From contig NZ_CP102285.1 of the NCBI RefSeq assembly GCF_025151045.1, positions 1,984,001 through 2,048,000 of the forward strand: a stretch of 64,000 bases of DNA, in the 5' to 3' direction. The notes below the pieces were generated by a model. The model did not search any database, was not told the DNA's origin, and saw nothing but the letters and a program-made list of their open reading frames with translations. Both the position numbers and the translations under genes were made by a program. Every line of letters starts with the position of its first letter. The first letter of the stretch is position 1. Of this stretch, positions 1-8,518 are shown one piece after another. The stretch is from Parabacteroides johnsonii DSM 18315 (GTDB lineage Bacteria > Bacteroidota > Bacteroidia > Bacteroidales > Tannerellaceae).

Positions 1-63
1 TTTGTAAAAGCCGGTATTCCCACAGCAGTCTTATTGGATCATACCGAAATCCTGAGGGATTAA
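1..63 (+). CDS. 3' end of an unidentified gene (partial)
   Basis: Reading frame 1 is open from the window edge and ends ...TAVLLDHTEILRD then TAA at 61-63. The last 20 residues have normal composition for a cytoplasmic enzyme, but they are too few to name a family. The coding part lies outside the window. It could also be a chance open frame. Confidence 0.4.
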   Translation, partial: FVKAGIPTAVLLDHTEILRD

Positions 64-327
64 ATATAACCATCTTTCAAAGTATCTATTGCATCTTCCT
101 ATAAGCCCCCTGATAGTATTCAAGTATTTATTATAATCCCCGATAGTGTAAAAATAATTGCAAATTCAACTTAGAAGTGCAACTTCGCAGTGTGTTTCCC
201 ATGAAAAAACCACTGCGGGTTTGCCCCAGCGGCAGGGGTGCATAGCCCCTGAGAGCGTAGAATCAATTAGCAATACAATAAAAAAGGAGACCGAAGTCTC
301 CTTAGGATTAATTATTTTTGTATTGTT
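64..327. other. Non-coding left flank of the IS30 element
   Basis: No gene seen. The stretch holds small dyads: CGCAGTG at 187-193 with CACTGCG at about 212-218, a CAGGGG/CCCCTG hairpin near 235-252, and the hairpin at 284-303. The left end of the IS30 element probably lies around 155-180 (ATTGCAAATTCAACTTAG), but I could not find a convincing matching terminal repeat on the right side. Confidence 0.4.
284..303 (+). promoter_or_regulatory. Hairpin ahead of the IS30 transposase
   Basis: AAGGAGAC (284-291), loop CGAA, GTCTCCTT (296-303): a perfect 8-bp stem with a tetraloop, 24 bases before the transposase start. The GGAG inside the stem would be hidden in any transcript coming from outside the element. 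Such hairpins are known in insertion sequences as protection against read-through expression; that role is inferred here. Confidence 0.45.
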
Positions 328-1299
328 ATGAAGTATAAACAATTAACCCGTGAGCAAAGATATGCAATATCTTTGGGACTAAAAGAAGGTAAGACCCAAA
401 AAGCGATAGCTCTTCAAATAGGAGTGTCGGCCAGTACGGTAAGTCGTGAGCTCAGACGCAATAAAAGTCATCGTGTTTATAGTTATAGCCTTGCGGATGA
501 GATGTCGCGCGAACGGCGTGAACGTCTCCCCGGCAATCGTAAAATTCCTAGCGCCATAGAAAAAGAGGCGTTGCGTTTGTTGGTAGAAGAAGATTGGTCT
601 CCCATGCAAATATCCGGTTATTTGAAGAGGAAAGGGTATAAGATCTCCCATGAGACCCTCTATAGACGTATACGTGCGGACTTTAGTGGTGAGCTTGCTT
701 CCCATTGTCGTCACAAGATGAAGTATCGTCGGCATATATCCCGTCTTTGTCCTACAAAAGTCACGAACATCCCCAACCGCACGAGTATCCGCGAACGCCC
801 TTTGGAAGCGGATGGCACCCGCTTCGGCGACTGGGAGATGGATCTTATCGTTGGCAAGGGGGGCAAAGGGGCGATCCTTACCTTAACCGAGAGGTCAAGC
901 AACTTATTGCTGATGGAAAAGCTGCCCGATGGCAAGAAGGCAGCTTCCCTGCCGAGAGTGGTGAACCGTCTTCTGTTCCCTTATAGGGGCAAAGGCGTTA
1001 GGACCATAACGACGGATAATGGCGGCGAGTTTGCCTGCCATGAACTCATAGAGAAAAAGTTAAGAGCTACCGTCTATTTTACGGACAGTTATTGCTCTTG
1101 GCAAAAAGGGGCTATAGAGAATGCCAATAAGCTGGTTAGGCAGTACATCCCAAAAGGCACTGATTTTAATACGGTGAGCGACCGTTTCGTCATGGAGATA
1201 CAGAAGAAGATCAACCGTAGGCCTCGGGAAAAGCTGGGCTTCAGAAGCCCCAAAGAGTATTTTTTCGAGAAATGGGAGCAACAAAAACGGGTGGTATAA
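328..1299 (+). CDS. IS30 family transposase
   Basis: A 323-residue DDE transposase, normal length for IS30. The N-terminus (KQLTREQRYAI, then GVSASTVSRELRRN) is the helix-turn-helix that binds the terminal repeats. The catalytic core is intact: first Asp in FGDWEMDLIVG, second Asp in TTDNGGEF, and Glu in KGAIENANKLVRQY. No frameshift is visible, so this is the only transposase of the four in the cluster that looks fully functional. It is followed by two terminator-like hairpins that isolate it from the next element. Confidence 0.92.
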   Translation: MKYKQLTREQRYAISLGLKEGKTQKAIALQIGVSASTVSRELRRNKSHRVYSYSLADEMSRERRERLPGNRKIPSAIEKEALRLLVEEDWSPMQISGYLKRKGYKISHETLYRRIRADFSGELASHCRHKMKYRRHISRLCPTKVTNIPNRTSIRERPLEADGTRFGDWEMDLIVGKGGKGAILTLTERSSNLLLMEKLPDGKKAASLPRVVNRLLFPYRGKGVRTITTDNGGEFACHELIEKKLRATVYFTDSYCSWQKGAIENANKLVRQYIPKGTDFNTVSDRFVMEIQKKINRRPREKLGFRSPKEYFFEKWEQQKRVV

Positions 1300-1310
1300 A
1301 TACCACCCGT
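1287..1310 (+). terminator. Perfect palindrome across the IS30 stop codon
   Basis: ACGGGTGGTAT (1287-1297), two bases, ATACCACCCGT (1300-1310). The 11-bp arms cover the stop codon TAA at 1297-1299. There is no T-run after it, so it may slow or protect the transcript rather than terminate it. Confidence 0.45.
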
Positions 1311-1663
1311 ACAAAAAGCCTTACTAATCATAGCCTGGCTTTGGTCAATAATTCTTTTTGTTTTTGCTGTCAAGGTTTCGGTTTCTTTTCATAGTTAGGG
1401 TTTTGATATGCACAAATGTAAACGATTATTTTAAAGTTTGCAAATCTTTATTGATTTTTCTTTTAATAATGACGATTTTTGGATGAATTTCATTTTTATG
1501 ACTATAATTGCACTTGCTTGTTGACTCTACCGTGTAAAAATAATTCCAGATAAATTTGTTTTGTATAAAATAAAAGCGTTCCTTCGTGCTGTCATTCATT
1601 TTCAGAAAGATTATACGTATAGAGTGAACAAAAACAAAGGAGCCTTGACTGTGCAATGGGTAT

Positions 1664-1694
1664 AGCTTGACAACTTTCAGGTCAAGCTTTTTTT
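1664..1694 (+). terminator. Intrinsic terminator between IS elements
   Basis: AGCTTGAC (1664-1671), 9-base loop, GTCAAGCT (1681-1688), followed by a run of seven T. Classical rho-independent structure in a 565-base stretch (1300-1865) that otherwise has no gene. Confidence 0.6.
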
Positions 1695-1750
1695 GTAACA
1701 GTATATAACGACAAGAAATATAAATATCCCAAACCTTAACTATTAGAAAG

Positions 1751-1788
1751 AGCGTGTTGCCTCTATATTGGAGGGACACGCTTTTTTT
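1751..1788 (+). terminator. Second intrinsic terminator between IS elements
   Basis: AGCGTGT (1751-1757) pairs with ACACGCT (1776-1782), with a further CCTC/GAGG pairing inside, then seven T. Together with the hairpin at 1664 it blocks transcription between the IS30 and ISL3-like elements. Confidence 0.55.
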
Positions 1789-1865
1789 AATAAGTTATGT
1801 TGCAGTTCTTTTATTTAGCCCGGTTATGTACGTATGAGGAGATACCTATATCCATAGAGAATTAA

Positions 1866-2820
1866 TTATGCATACATATTGGTGAGTCTGAATAAGAAAA
1901 AAGCAATATCCCTCACGCCTCTTAGCTGTGCTCTAAAAGCTTTGATTTTAGAATTGAAGGACTCACTCGCGGCATTGGTGGAGCGTCTTTTAAAAAAGCC
2001 AACAATATTCAAGTAATGTGTTTGTATAGTTCTGGCAACAGTGCCAAAAGACAGGAAACCGGATTTGTCCACCTGATCATACCAATGCGCCAAACGCGTC
2101 AAGGCAATATCTGCCGATTGTGCCTGGTGATATATCAACCCTAACCTCATGCTTAAGTAATAGGCCTTCTTGATATCGGGATATTCTCGGAAAAGGATTT
2201 TAGCTCTTTTTCTTTGGCTCTCCGACCACAGTTCAGTTTTTTTGAACAAAAGATAACGGCTTCTGGCCAACAGCTGTTTTCGACTGTCCCCATTCTCAAA
2301 TGTTTCAGTAACAAAAGGCTGTCCTGATGCTTTAGCGTATGTGATCTCGACCATTTCTTTATCCAAGGCTTCCCATCGTGCCTTTATCCGCATTTCCTGA
2401 ACGGCTTCAAAAGCTAACTTTTGAACATGAAAACGATCGATAACCAGCTTGGCAGCCGGGAAACAGAGACGAGCTATCCGGGCCATATTGGGTTGCCATG
2501 TCCAATGTTATTTCCCGAACTTGAAACCGCCTGCGACGGGAAAGTTTGAGTATAACTTGGGATACCTTTTCTACGGATGTCCCTTTGATCATGGCGATGA
2601 TTGTGCCTTTTCTTCCTTTGGCCTCTTTGTTAATCAGGATTGTATACAGTTCTCCCGACGACAGTGCCGTTTCGTCCAGCCCGACGTAGGGTCCAATGTT
2701 TTTCTCGAAGAGCATCCATTCTTCGGCATGGGCACGTTGCTCCCAATTCCTGAAATGACTCAGATGATTCTTATATTGGGACTCCAACAGTTTGGCTTCC
2801 ATTCCGTAATGATCCGCCAA
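1866..2820 (-). pseudogene. ISL3-like (ISAon1-type) transposase, frameshifted
   Basis: Two overlapping reading frames together give one complete DDE transposase. The upstream part (2820 to about 2490) carries the first catalytic Asp in YVGLDETALSS. The downstream part carries the second Asp in VIDRFHVQKL and the Glu region in NAASESFNSKIKAFR. The frames meet at 2490-2492 (CCC on the coding strand), where one extra C breaks what should read ITLDMATNMARIARLC. There is no slippery heptamer, so this looks like an inactivating insertion and not programmed frameshifting. Its usual partner gene lies just upstream at 2831-3190. Confidence 0.85.
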
Positions 2821-2830
2821 AAGACTAATG

Positions 2831-3190
2831 CTAAGAGCGCGAGAGTCGATCCAATGCTTTTAAAAAAGACGCAAATTCAGTCGTTATTTGCGTTCCTTCT
2901 GCCACTAATTTCCAATTGCGGCTTACATATTTGCCAGTACTGTGATTGAACCATCTTCGTTTTTTGATAAACAACAGGCAGCTACGCCCACGCATCGGAT
3001 AATCCTGCATCCTGACTTGTTCATAAAAGCCCTTGCTCTCCAAGTTATCGGTTGCATATTCTTGGGGGTGTATATTCTTCTCTTCAAAGTATATTTCTAC
3101 CCTATCCGACTTTTCTTTGAAATCAGACAACTCAAAGTAATCAAACATTCCCTCCGGAAAGATAAAACGAAGAAATTGATCGTAACTCAT
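2831..3190 (-). CDS. ISAon1-type transposase N-terminal region protein
   Basis: A 119-residue acidic-then-basic protein (QFLRFIFPEGMFDYFEL at the start, then QDYPMRGRSCLLFIKKRRW). Proteins of this kind are encoded separately, immediately before the DDE transposase, in ISAon1-type elements of Bacteroidetes, where the basic part is thought to bind DNA. Ten bases separate it from the transposase frame. It seems intact, but its partner is broken, so the element is probably immobile unless helped in trans. Confidence 0.75.
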   Translation of the reverse strand: MSYDQFLRFIFPEGMFDYFELSDFKEKSDRVEIYFEEKNIHPQEYATDNLESKGFYEQVRMQDYPMRGRSCLLFIKKRRWFNHSTGKYVSRNWKLVAEGTQITTEFASFLKALDRLSRS

Positions 3191-3276
3191 CTCTTTTATT
3201 TTTTTACTGCCACTAAGATACGATTTTTTCCCCTCAGGATTTCGGGATGATCCGTCTTATTCTTTTTATAAGATAT

Positions 3277-3329
3277 GAAAATCAAGATAAATAACTTGAT
3301 TTTCTATTGCAAGAACTTGCCCAAGTTCT
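3277..3329. repeat. Two adjacent dyads before the IS1182 transposase
   Basis: GAAAATCAAG (3277-3286) pairs perfectly with CTTGATTTTC (3295-3304). Right after it AGAACTTG (3312-3319) mirrors CAAGTTCT (3322-3329). They sit at the junction of the ISL3-like and IS1182 elements and may belong to an element end or a terminator. No T-run follows. Confidence 0.4.
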
Positions 3330-3368
3330 GATATTTTTGTAATTTAGTGACAAATAAACGCTTGCAAG

Positions 3369-4941
3369 ATGCCAGAAAATTTACACTTCAGAAGTTATGA
3401 TCCCGATCAAACGCTACTTTTTCCCCAGAGGATCGACCGGGATATCCCTAAGGATGATCCTGTACGTATCCTCAAGTCGGTTATCGAGAGCCTGGACCTG
3501 TCAGGTTTCAAGAAACTATACCATGAGCGTGGCCGCAGCCCTTATCATCCCAAAATGATGCTCATGGTAATCCTTTATAGTTACATGAATAACGTATACT
3601 CATGCCGAAAAATAGAGAAACTCCTATACCGGGACATCTATTATATCTGGCTGTCGGGATATCAGAAGCCTGACTTCGCTACCATCAACCGTTTCCGTAA
3701 CCGTGTCAAGAATGAGATCGGACATATATTCACCCTCTTAGTGTTGATATTGGTAGAGAAAGGTTTTGTCACGCTTGAGGTCGAGTACCTTGACGGGACG
3801 AAGATAGAATCCAAGGCGAACAAGTATACCTTCGTATGGCGCAAGAGCGTGGAAAGGAACCGTGAGAAGCTGTTGGAGAAAATCCGTGTGTTACTCCAGC
3901 AGATCAACGAGCAGATGGCACAAGACAAGGCGGCCGATGTTGACACCTTGGAGCTTACCCCCAGACATTGTGCGAGATCTCCAAGGAATTCAAGGAGGCA
4001 CTCGGTTCGGCACCTGAGGCAAAGACAAAGGAAGAGAAGGCCGCAATTCCATCTCCAAGACCGATCCCTCGGCCACATTCATGCGCATGAAGGAAGACGC
4101 CATGTGTAATGGACAAACCAAGCCCGGTTACAACTTGCAGATATCCTCCGAGAACCAATTCATCACAGACTTCGCCCTCTTTCCGAACCCGACCGACACG
4201 CTGACCTTCATACCATTCCTTGGCTCTTTCCCGGGCCGTTACGGTCGTTTCCCAAAAAGGGTCGTCGCCGACTCCGGATACGGCTCGGAAGAGAACTACC
4301 GTTTCATGGACGAAGCCGGCATTGAGGGGTTCGTCAAATACAATCGTTTCCATTTGGAACACCGTCCCCGCTATAAACCTGACACCTTTCATCCCGACAG
4401 CCTCTATTATAATGAGGAAGGAGATTATTACATATGCCCGATGGGGCAGCGCATGTCCCGGACCGGTACGCTACAAACCCGGACGGAGGGCGGTTATATC
4501 TCCCAGAGCGCCTGTTATCGCGCCATACGATGCAAGGGGTGTCCCTTGCGCTGCCTCTGTTACAAGGCCAAGGCCAACCAAAGGACGATCAGGGTCAATC
4601 ACCGGCTTAATGCCTATAAACGAAAGGCCTGTGAATTATTGACTTCAGAAGAAGGGATCAAGGAAAGGGGGAGGCGGTGCATTGAACCGGAGGCAGTCTT
4701 CGGACAGATGAAGTCCAATATGGCTTACCGCCGTTTCAGGCATATGGGAAAAGACAAGGTCGTGATGGATTTTACCTTCTTTGCCATAGCCTTCAATATA
4801 AAGAAACTATGTTCAATGATGAGAAAAGTAGACAAAAAGAGAAGAAAAGCGTCTTCTTATGGAAAATTCGCGGTTATTTTTATTTGTTACATGCATAAAC
4901 TGGAGATATGCCAGGATAAGTTTGAAAAAATGACGGCATAA
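3369..4941 (+). pseudogene. IS1182 family transposase, multiply frameshifted
   Basis: The 5' part (FRSYDPDQTLLFPQRIDRDI, then the Asp of VEYLDGTKIESKANKY) and the 3' part (VVADSGYGSEENYRF, the CKGCPLRCLC cysteine cluster, EPEAVFGQMKSN with the catalytic Glu) together make one IS1182-type DDE transposase of about 520 residues. Between them the frame changes three times: an extra C in the run at 3958-3962, loss of two bases near 3974-3977, and loss of one A near 4045. In between, a short third frame reads EISKEFKEALGSAPEAK, which fits the missing linker. Three independent lesions mean the element is dead. Confidence 0.85.
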
Positions 4942-5043
4942 TCAAATTTATTGCTTTATGGACACAAAAAAGAGGCTGCACATAATCAGGAATTATGACA
5001 CATTTACATTTGCAGTATTAAATATCACAATAAAATATAAGTG

Positions 5044-5205
5044 TATATTTGAAAAGAAGAGTTGCAGTGAACTAACTTTGACACTACTCTTAAATGACTA
5101 TAGGCTGAATCAGACTGCAACTCTCTTAATAGGAGAACCTAGCCAGTTAGAATTGTAGGCTCACGACCTAATAAATGTATTAGCTGTTTCTCCTTCATGT
5201 TTAAT
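5044..5205 (+). ncRNA. Candidate IS110 bridge RNA
   Basis: The space before the IS110 recombinase holds two long stem-loops. Stem 1: AGAGTTGCAGT (5058-5068) pairs perfectly with ACTGCAACTCT (5114-5124), enclosing 45 bases. Stem 2: AGGAGAA (5131-5137) pairs with TTCTCCT (5188-5194), with an apical TAGG/CCTA hairpin (5156-5159 with 5167-5170) and large internal loops on both sides. A TATATTTG box (5044-5051) would start transcription right at stem 1. IS110-group elements are known to encode a bridge RNA of this size (IS621: about 177 nt) in the non-coding end upstream of the recombinase, with two loops guiding target and donor DNA. The assignment is by position and architecture; I could not match the loops to element ends. 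Confidence 0.55.
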
Positions 5206-5223
5206 ACTGTAAAATACAAAATT

Positions 5224-6218
5224 ATGAATTATTCTCATTTTGTAGGTCTTGATGTAGGAAAAAAACTTTTGATGCATCATTAATGTCTGCGGCCGAAAAA
5301 GAGTTGTCTCACAAGTCTTTTGATAACACTCCAGAAGGGATTCAATCTTTATTGGATTGGATAGCAGGTTATCATCTCTCTTTATCCAAACTCTTGTTCT
5401 GTGCTGAAAACATGGGAAGCTATGTCACAGAGTTATCTGTTTCCAGTGTCTCCATGGGATTTTCCCTGGCTTTGGTTTGCCCGTTGACCATCAAGAAGTC
5501 CATAGGCTTGCAACGAGGCAAAAATGACCGCATTGACGCCAAAAGGATAGCGAACTATGCGGTATTACATTATCGAAAACTAGAGTTATATAAATTACCT
5601 AACAAAGACTTGGTGAGACTGCGGGGATGGATTATTATACGTGACAATTTGGTCAAGCAAAAAGTATCAAGCATAAAGTTATTGGAAACATTCTCCCAGA
5701 TGGCTAAGTTGGCTGATGTGACAGAATCCATTTCTTTTTTGGAAGAGCAGCTCAAGTCGATAAAAGAAAAGATCCTGCAGGTGGAAGAGGTTATGGAGCA
5801 ACTAATAGCCGCTAGTAGTTCTCTTTGCACAAACTACTTGTTATTAAGAAGTATAAAAGGTATAGGGATAATCAATGCCATTGTATTACTGTGTGTTACT
5901 AACAATTTTCAAAGATTTGACAACCCAAGGAAGTTTGCTTGTTATTGCGGGGTTACTCCCTTTGAACATACTTCGGGTATTTCCATACGAGGAAAAACGC
6001 AGACTTCTCCATTGGCTAACAAAGAAGTAAAAGTGTACCTTACCCGGGCAGCTATTACTGCCATCTCTTGGGATCCGCAGATGAAAGCATATTATAAAAG
6101 GAAAATAGCGGAGGGGAAACATAAAGCATCTGTAATCAATGCAGTAAGAGCCAAAATCATAGCAAGGTCTTTTGCTGTGATACGAAGACAGACTCCATTT
6201 GTAACATTAGTCGTATAA
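5224..6218 (+). CDS. IS110 family recombinase/transposase with a frame break at A7
   Basis: The true start is ATG 5224 (MNYSHFVGLDVGKK), carrying the first Asp of the DEDD RuvC-like site. The frame stops at 5280-5282; the rest continues in the -1 frame from about 5263 to 6218. The second frame holds the Glu of CAENMGSY, both Asp of GKNDRIDAKR and the C-terminal Tnp domain (IKGIGIINAIVLL, then SGISIRGKTQTSPLANK). The break is at GGA AAA AAA C; a -1 slip there yields GKKTFDASLMSAAEK, a perfect family N-terminus and a protein of about 331 residues. Either a one-base deletion has inactivated it or slippage on A7 makes low amounts of full protein. The candidate bridge RNA precedes it. Confidence 0.85.
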
Positions 6219-6300
6219 TAAAAGGTCCTTAATTTCGAAAACATCTTAGGTTTAGGAAGTAGCTATACACTTCTGAAGAGTTGTTATGTCTATATACGAA

Positions 6301-6340
6301 CTTACCCAAGGATACGTTAATGTTCGTAAACTTGGGTAAG
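6301..6340. repeat. Perfect 10-bp inverted repeat
   Basis: CTTACCCAAG (6301-6310) and CTTGGGTAAG (6331-6340) with a 20-base loop. No T-run follows. It may mark an element end or a protein-binding site; function unknown. Confidence 0.5.
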
Positions 6341-6490
6341 ATTTGAGAGATATTGTTTGGAGAGGACTTAGAATTCAGCCCCCCTTGTTTCGACTTTGAT
6401 AAAACATCGTTTTAGAGAGGCTAAATCCTATGGAATAGACCTCGTCACTCTATAGGTTTATGGAATGCGAGCAAGTATCAGACATAAATC

Positions 6491-6521
6491 TTGATCCGTT
6501 TGCCCATTTCTACTATCTTTG
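6491..6521 (+). promoter_or_regulatory. Promoter of the EamA gene
   Basis: -33 TTG (6491-6493), 20-base spacer, perfect -7 box TATCTTTG (6514-6521). Transcription would begin near 6527, which rules out the upstream ATG at 6460 and supports ATG 6547. Confidence 0.75.
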
Positions 6522-6546
6522 CAGCCGTTTTACGAGAAAAAATACT

Positions 6547-7485
6547 ATGAACAATTTAAAAGGATTTGCCTTTGGTATCTTGACATCTGCGACATTCGGA
6601 TTGATCCCGTTGTTTACCTTGCCCTTGATGGCAAAAGGGATGCAATTCGATTCCATCCTGTTCTATCGTTTCCTGTTCGCGGCATTGGCCCTGACAGGTA
6701 TTATGGCCGCAAAGAACGAATCTTTCCATGTGGAAAAGCGGGACATTCCGGTACTGGTGTTATTAGGCTTTTTCTATACAGCTTCAGCCATGTTCCTGTT
6801 CTGGGGATATAACTTCATGTCGGCCGGTATCGCAACAACCCTACATTTCACCTATCCGATATTCGTGACACTGATCATGCTGCTCGTTTTCCGAGAAAAG
6901 ACTTCCTGGATCACACTGATGGCGATCATACTGGCTATTTGCGGAGTGGCCCGCCTCTCGATAGGTGAAGGCACGGACAGTTCGGACCTTCCATCCCTTA
7001 CCGACCATCCCTCCGCATTGGGTATTTTCATCGTACTGCTGTCGGCGATAGGATATGCACTTTACATTACGACCGTCAATAAATCCCGAGTGCAAAAGAT
7101 GACCGGCCGCTGCCTGACTTTCTATGTATTCATTGTCAGTACGATCCTATTTGCCATCAAGGCCGGAACCAATCAGGGCATACAACCGATTCCCGACTGG
7201 ATGTCCTTTGCCAACCTGATCCTGCTGGCGATCGTTCCGACCGTCATCTCTAATATCACCCTCGTACTTGCCGTACGGGGTATCGGCGGGACGCTTACCG
7301 CTGTATTGGGGGCCGTGGAACCTATCACCGCCGTATGTGTCGGGGTATTGGTTTTCAGCGAACCTTTCACCCCTAACCTGGCGATAGGTATCCTGCTTAT
7401 CATCATCGCCGTCACCCTGATCATCCTGTCCAAATCGATACAAAGTACCCTACGAAAAATATACAGGGCAGCCCGATTACGGTAA
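6547..7485 (+). CDS. EamA/DMT family transporter
   Basis: A 312-residue inner-membrane protein with ten hydrophobic segments in two EamA halves (FGILTSATFGLIPLF..., and LLSAIGYALYITTVNK... onward). The second half ends with the conserved LGAVEPITAVCVGVLVFSE segment near residue 255. Members export amino acids, purines or other metabolites; the substrate cannot be read from sequence. ATG 6547 is chosen over 6460 because the promoter lies between them. It is the first intact chromosomal gene after the IS cluster and converges with menA. Confidence 0.88.
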   Translation: MNNLKGFAFGILTSATFGLIPLFTLPLMAKGMQFDSILFYRFLFAALALTGIMAAKNESFHVEKRDIPVLVLLGFFYTASAMFLFWGYNFMSAGIATTLHFTYPIFVTLIMLLVFREKTSWITLMAIILAICGVARLSIGEGTDSSDLPSLTDHPSALGIFIVLLSAIGYALYITTVNKSRVQKMTGRCLTFYVFIVSTILFAIKAGTNQGIQPIPDWMSFANLILLAIVPTVISNITLVLAVRGIGGTLTAVLGAVEPITAVCVGVLVFSEPFTPNLAIGILLIIIAVTLIILSKSIQSTLRKIYRAARLR

Positions 7486-7526
7486 GAGAGAGGGGTACGT
7501 ATTCTGAGTTTCTGCATCCGGTAATA

Positions 7527-8429
7527 TCAATTTGACACACCCCCTATATATAGGAATAAAAGAGAAAGGACGGATGCAAAAAGAAATACATTGCGTGCTG
7601 TATGCCCCAATGTACGGTTTAACGCTCTCCCTTCCAGCGTAAACAATTCCCGTGTCGTGTAAAAGCAAAGGGCGAACAGGATTCCGAATAAAAACAGAAT
7701 CCACCAGGGAGCATCCAATATAAGCGGAAGAACCAAGAGAAACGCCATACATTCATTTAAAACATAAAACACCCGTCCTGCACGGCGACCGAACAAAACG
7801 ATTGTCGTCCGTTTGCGGGCAGCCTTATCCTGCTCGTAATCCCGGTAATTATTGACAATTAAGATATTCACAGACAAAAGCCCCAGAGCCACAGATAGCA
7901 AAAAAGACAATAAGGAGAAATTCAACGTCTGTATATAATAGGTGAAACAGACCGGTATAACCCCGTAAAACAACAATACGCAGACATCCCCCAAGCCGTT
8001 ATAAGCCAAAGGAAAAGGACCGGCAGAATAAGCCAGCACACATATGGCGATCGCAATCCCCACCCCTATCAGCCGCCAGTCCGCGAAACAAACCAGCAAC
8101 AAACCCGCCGCGCAGGCCAATCCCAATGTGACGAACGTGCCTACCAGCATGGCCTTCGGAGTGATCCACCCCTCGGCGACCGCCCGCTCCGGCCCTAACC
8201 GATCTTCCCGGTCGGCTCCTTTCTTAAAATCGAAATAATCGTTTGCAAAGTTACTGGCTATCTGGGCGAAGAGAGCCACAAGGAGGCACAATACCGCCGG
8301 CACGACATCGAACACCCCGTCATAGTAGGCCAATGCGCATCCCAACAAAACCGGACTGACAGAGGCTGGCAAGGTTCTGGGACGTGCCGCCTCTACCCAA
8401 GCTCCAACAAGAGATTTTTTATTTTCCAT
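7527..8429 (-). CDS. menA: 1,4-dihydroxy-2-naphthoate polyprenyltransferase
   Basis: Integral membrane UbiA-type prenyltransferase of 300 residues that attaches the polyprenyl tail to dihydroxynaphthoate in menaquinone synthesis. The N-terminus WVEAARPRTLPASVSPVLLG is typical of MenA. The first Asp motif is NFANDYFDFKKGADREDR and the second is NNYRDYEQDKAARKRT; both bind prenyl diphosphate through magnesium. Eight to nine hydrophobic segments follow. Start ATG 8429 (MENKKSLVG) is chosen because the -7 box at 8455-8462 leaves a normal short leader; MLKTDMENKK at 8444 is the alternative. Menaquinone is the respiratory quinone of Bacteroidales. Confidence 0.93.
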   Translation of the reverse strand: MENKKSLVGAWVEAARPRTLPASVSPVLLGCALAYYDGVFDVVPAVLCLLVALFAQIASNFANDYFDFKKGADREDRLGPERAVAEGWITPKAMLVGTFVTLGLACAAGLLLVCFADWRLIGVGIAIAICVLAYSAGPFPLAYNGLGDVCVLLFYGVIPVCFTYYIQTLNFSLLSFLLSVALGLLSVNILIVNNYRDYEQDKAARKRTTIVLFGRRAGRVFYVLNECMAFLLVLPLILDAPWWILFLFGILFALCFYTTRELFTLEGRALNRTLGHTARNVFLFASVLSLLFLYIGGVSN

Positions 8430-8454
8430 ATCTGTTTTCAGCATAATTTGCATG

Positions 8455-8462
8455 CAAAAATA
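8455..8462 (-). promoter_or_regulatory. -7 box of menA
   Basis: CAAAAATA on the + strand is TATTTTTG on the minus strand, matching TAnnTTTG, 26 bases upstream of ATG 8429. It is back to back with the 8507 promoter. Confidence 0.6.
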
Positions 8463-8506
8463 AAAACAAAAAGGGCACATATTTGTTTTTTACGCAAGAA
8501 TTCATA

Positions 8507-8514
8507 TATCTTTG
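8507..8514 (+). promoter_or_regulatory. -7 box directly before a start codon
   Basis: TATCTTTG, a perfect match to TAnnTTTG, ends only four bases before ATG 8519. The transcript would start at or next to the start codon, so the gene may be read from a leaderless message. Confidence 0.55.
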
Positions 8515-8518
8515 CAGC

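Larger units (their letters stand above)
6219..6546. other. Right flank of the IS cluster
   Basis: No gene seen. The IS110 right end should lie within the first few tens of bases after 6218, but no boundary can be fixed. The stretch contains the hairpin at 6301-6340 and, at its end, the promoter of the next gene. Confidence 0.5.

Noticed and set aside
43-58. CCGAAATCCTGAGGG near the left edge also appears (inverted) at about 3229-3243 beside the ISL3-like element
   Set aside because: Fifteen bases only and inside what looks like coding sequence at the left edge; I could not show that it is an element end rather than chance.
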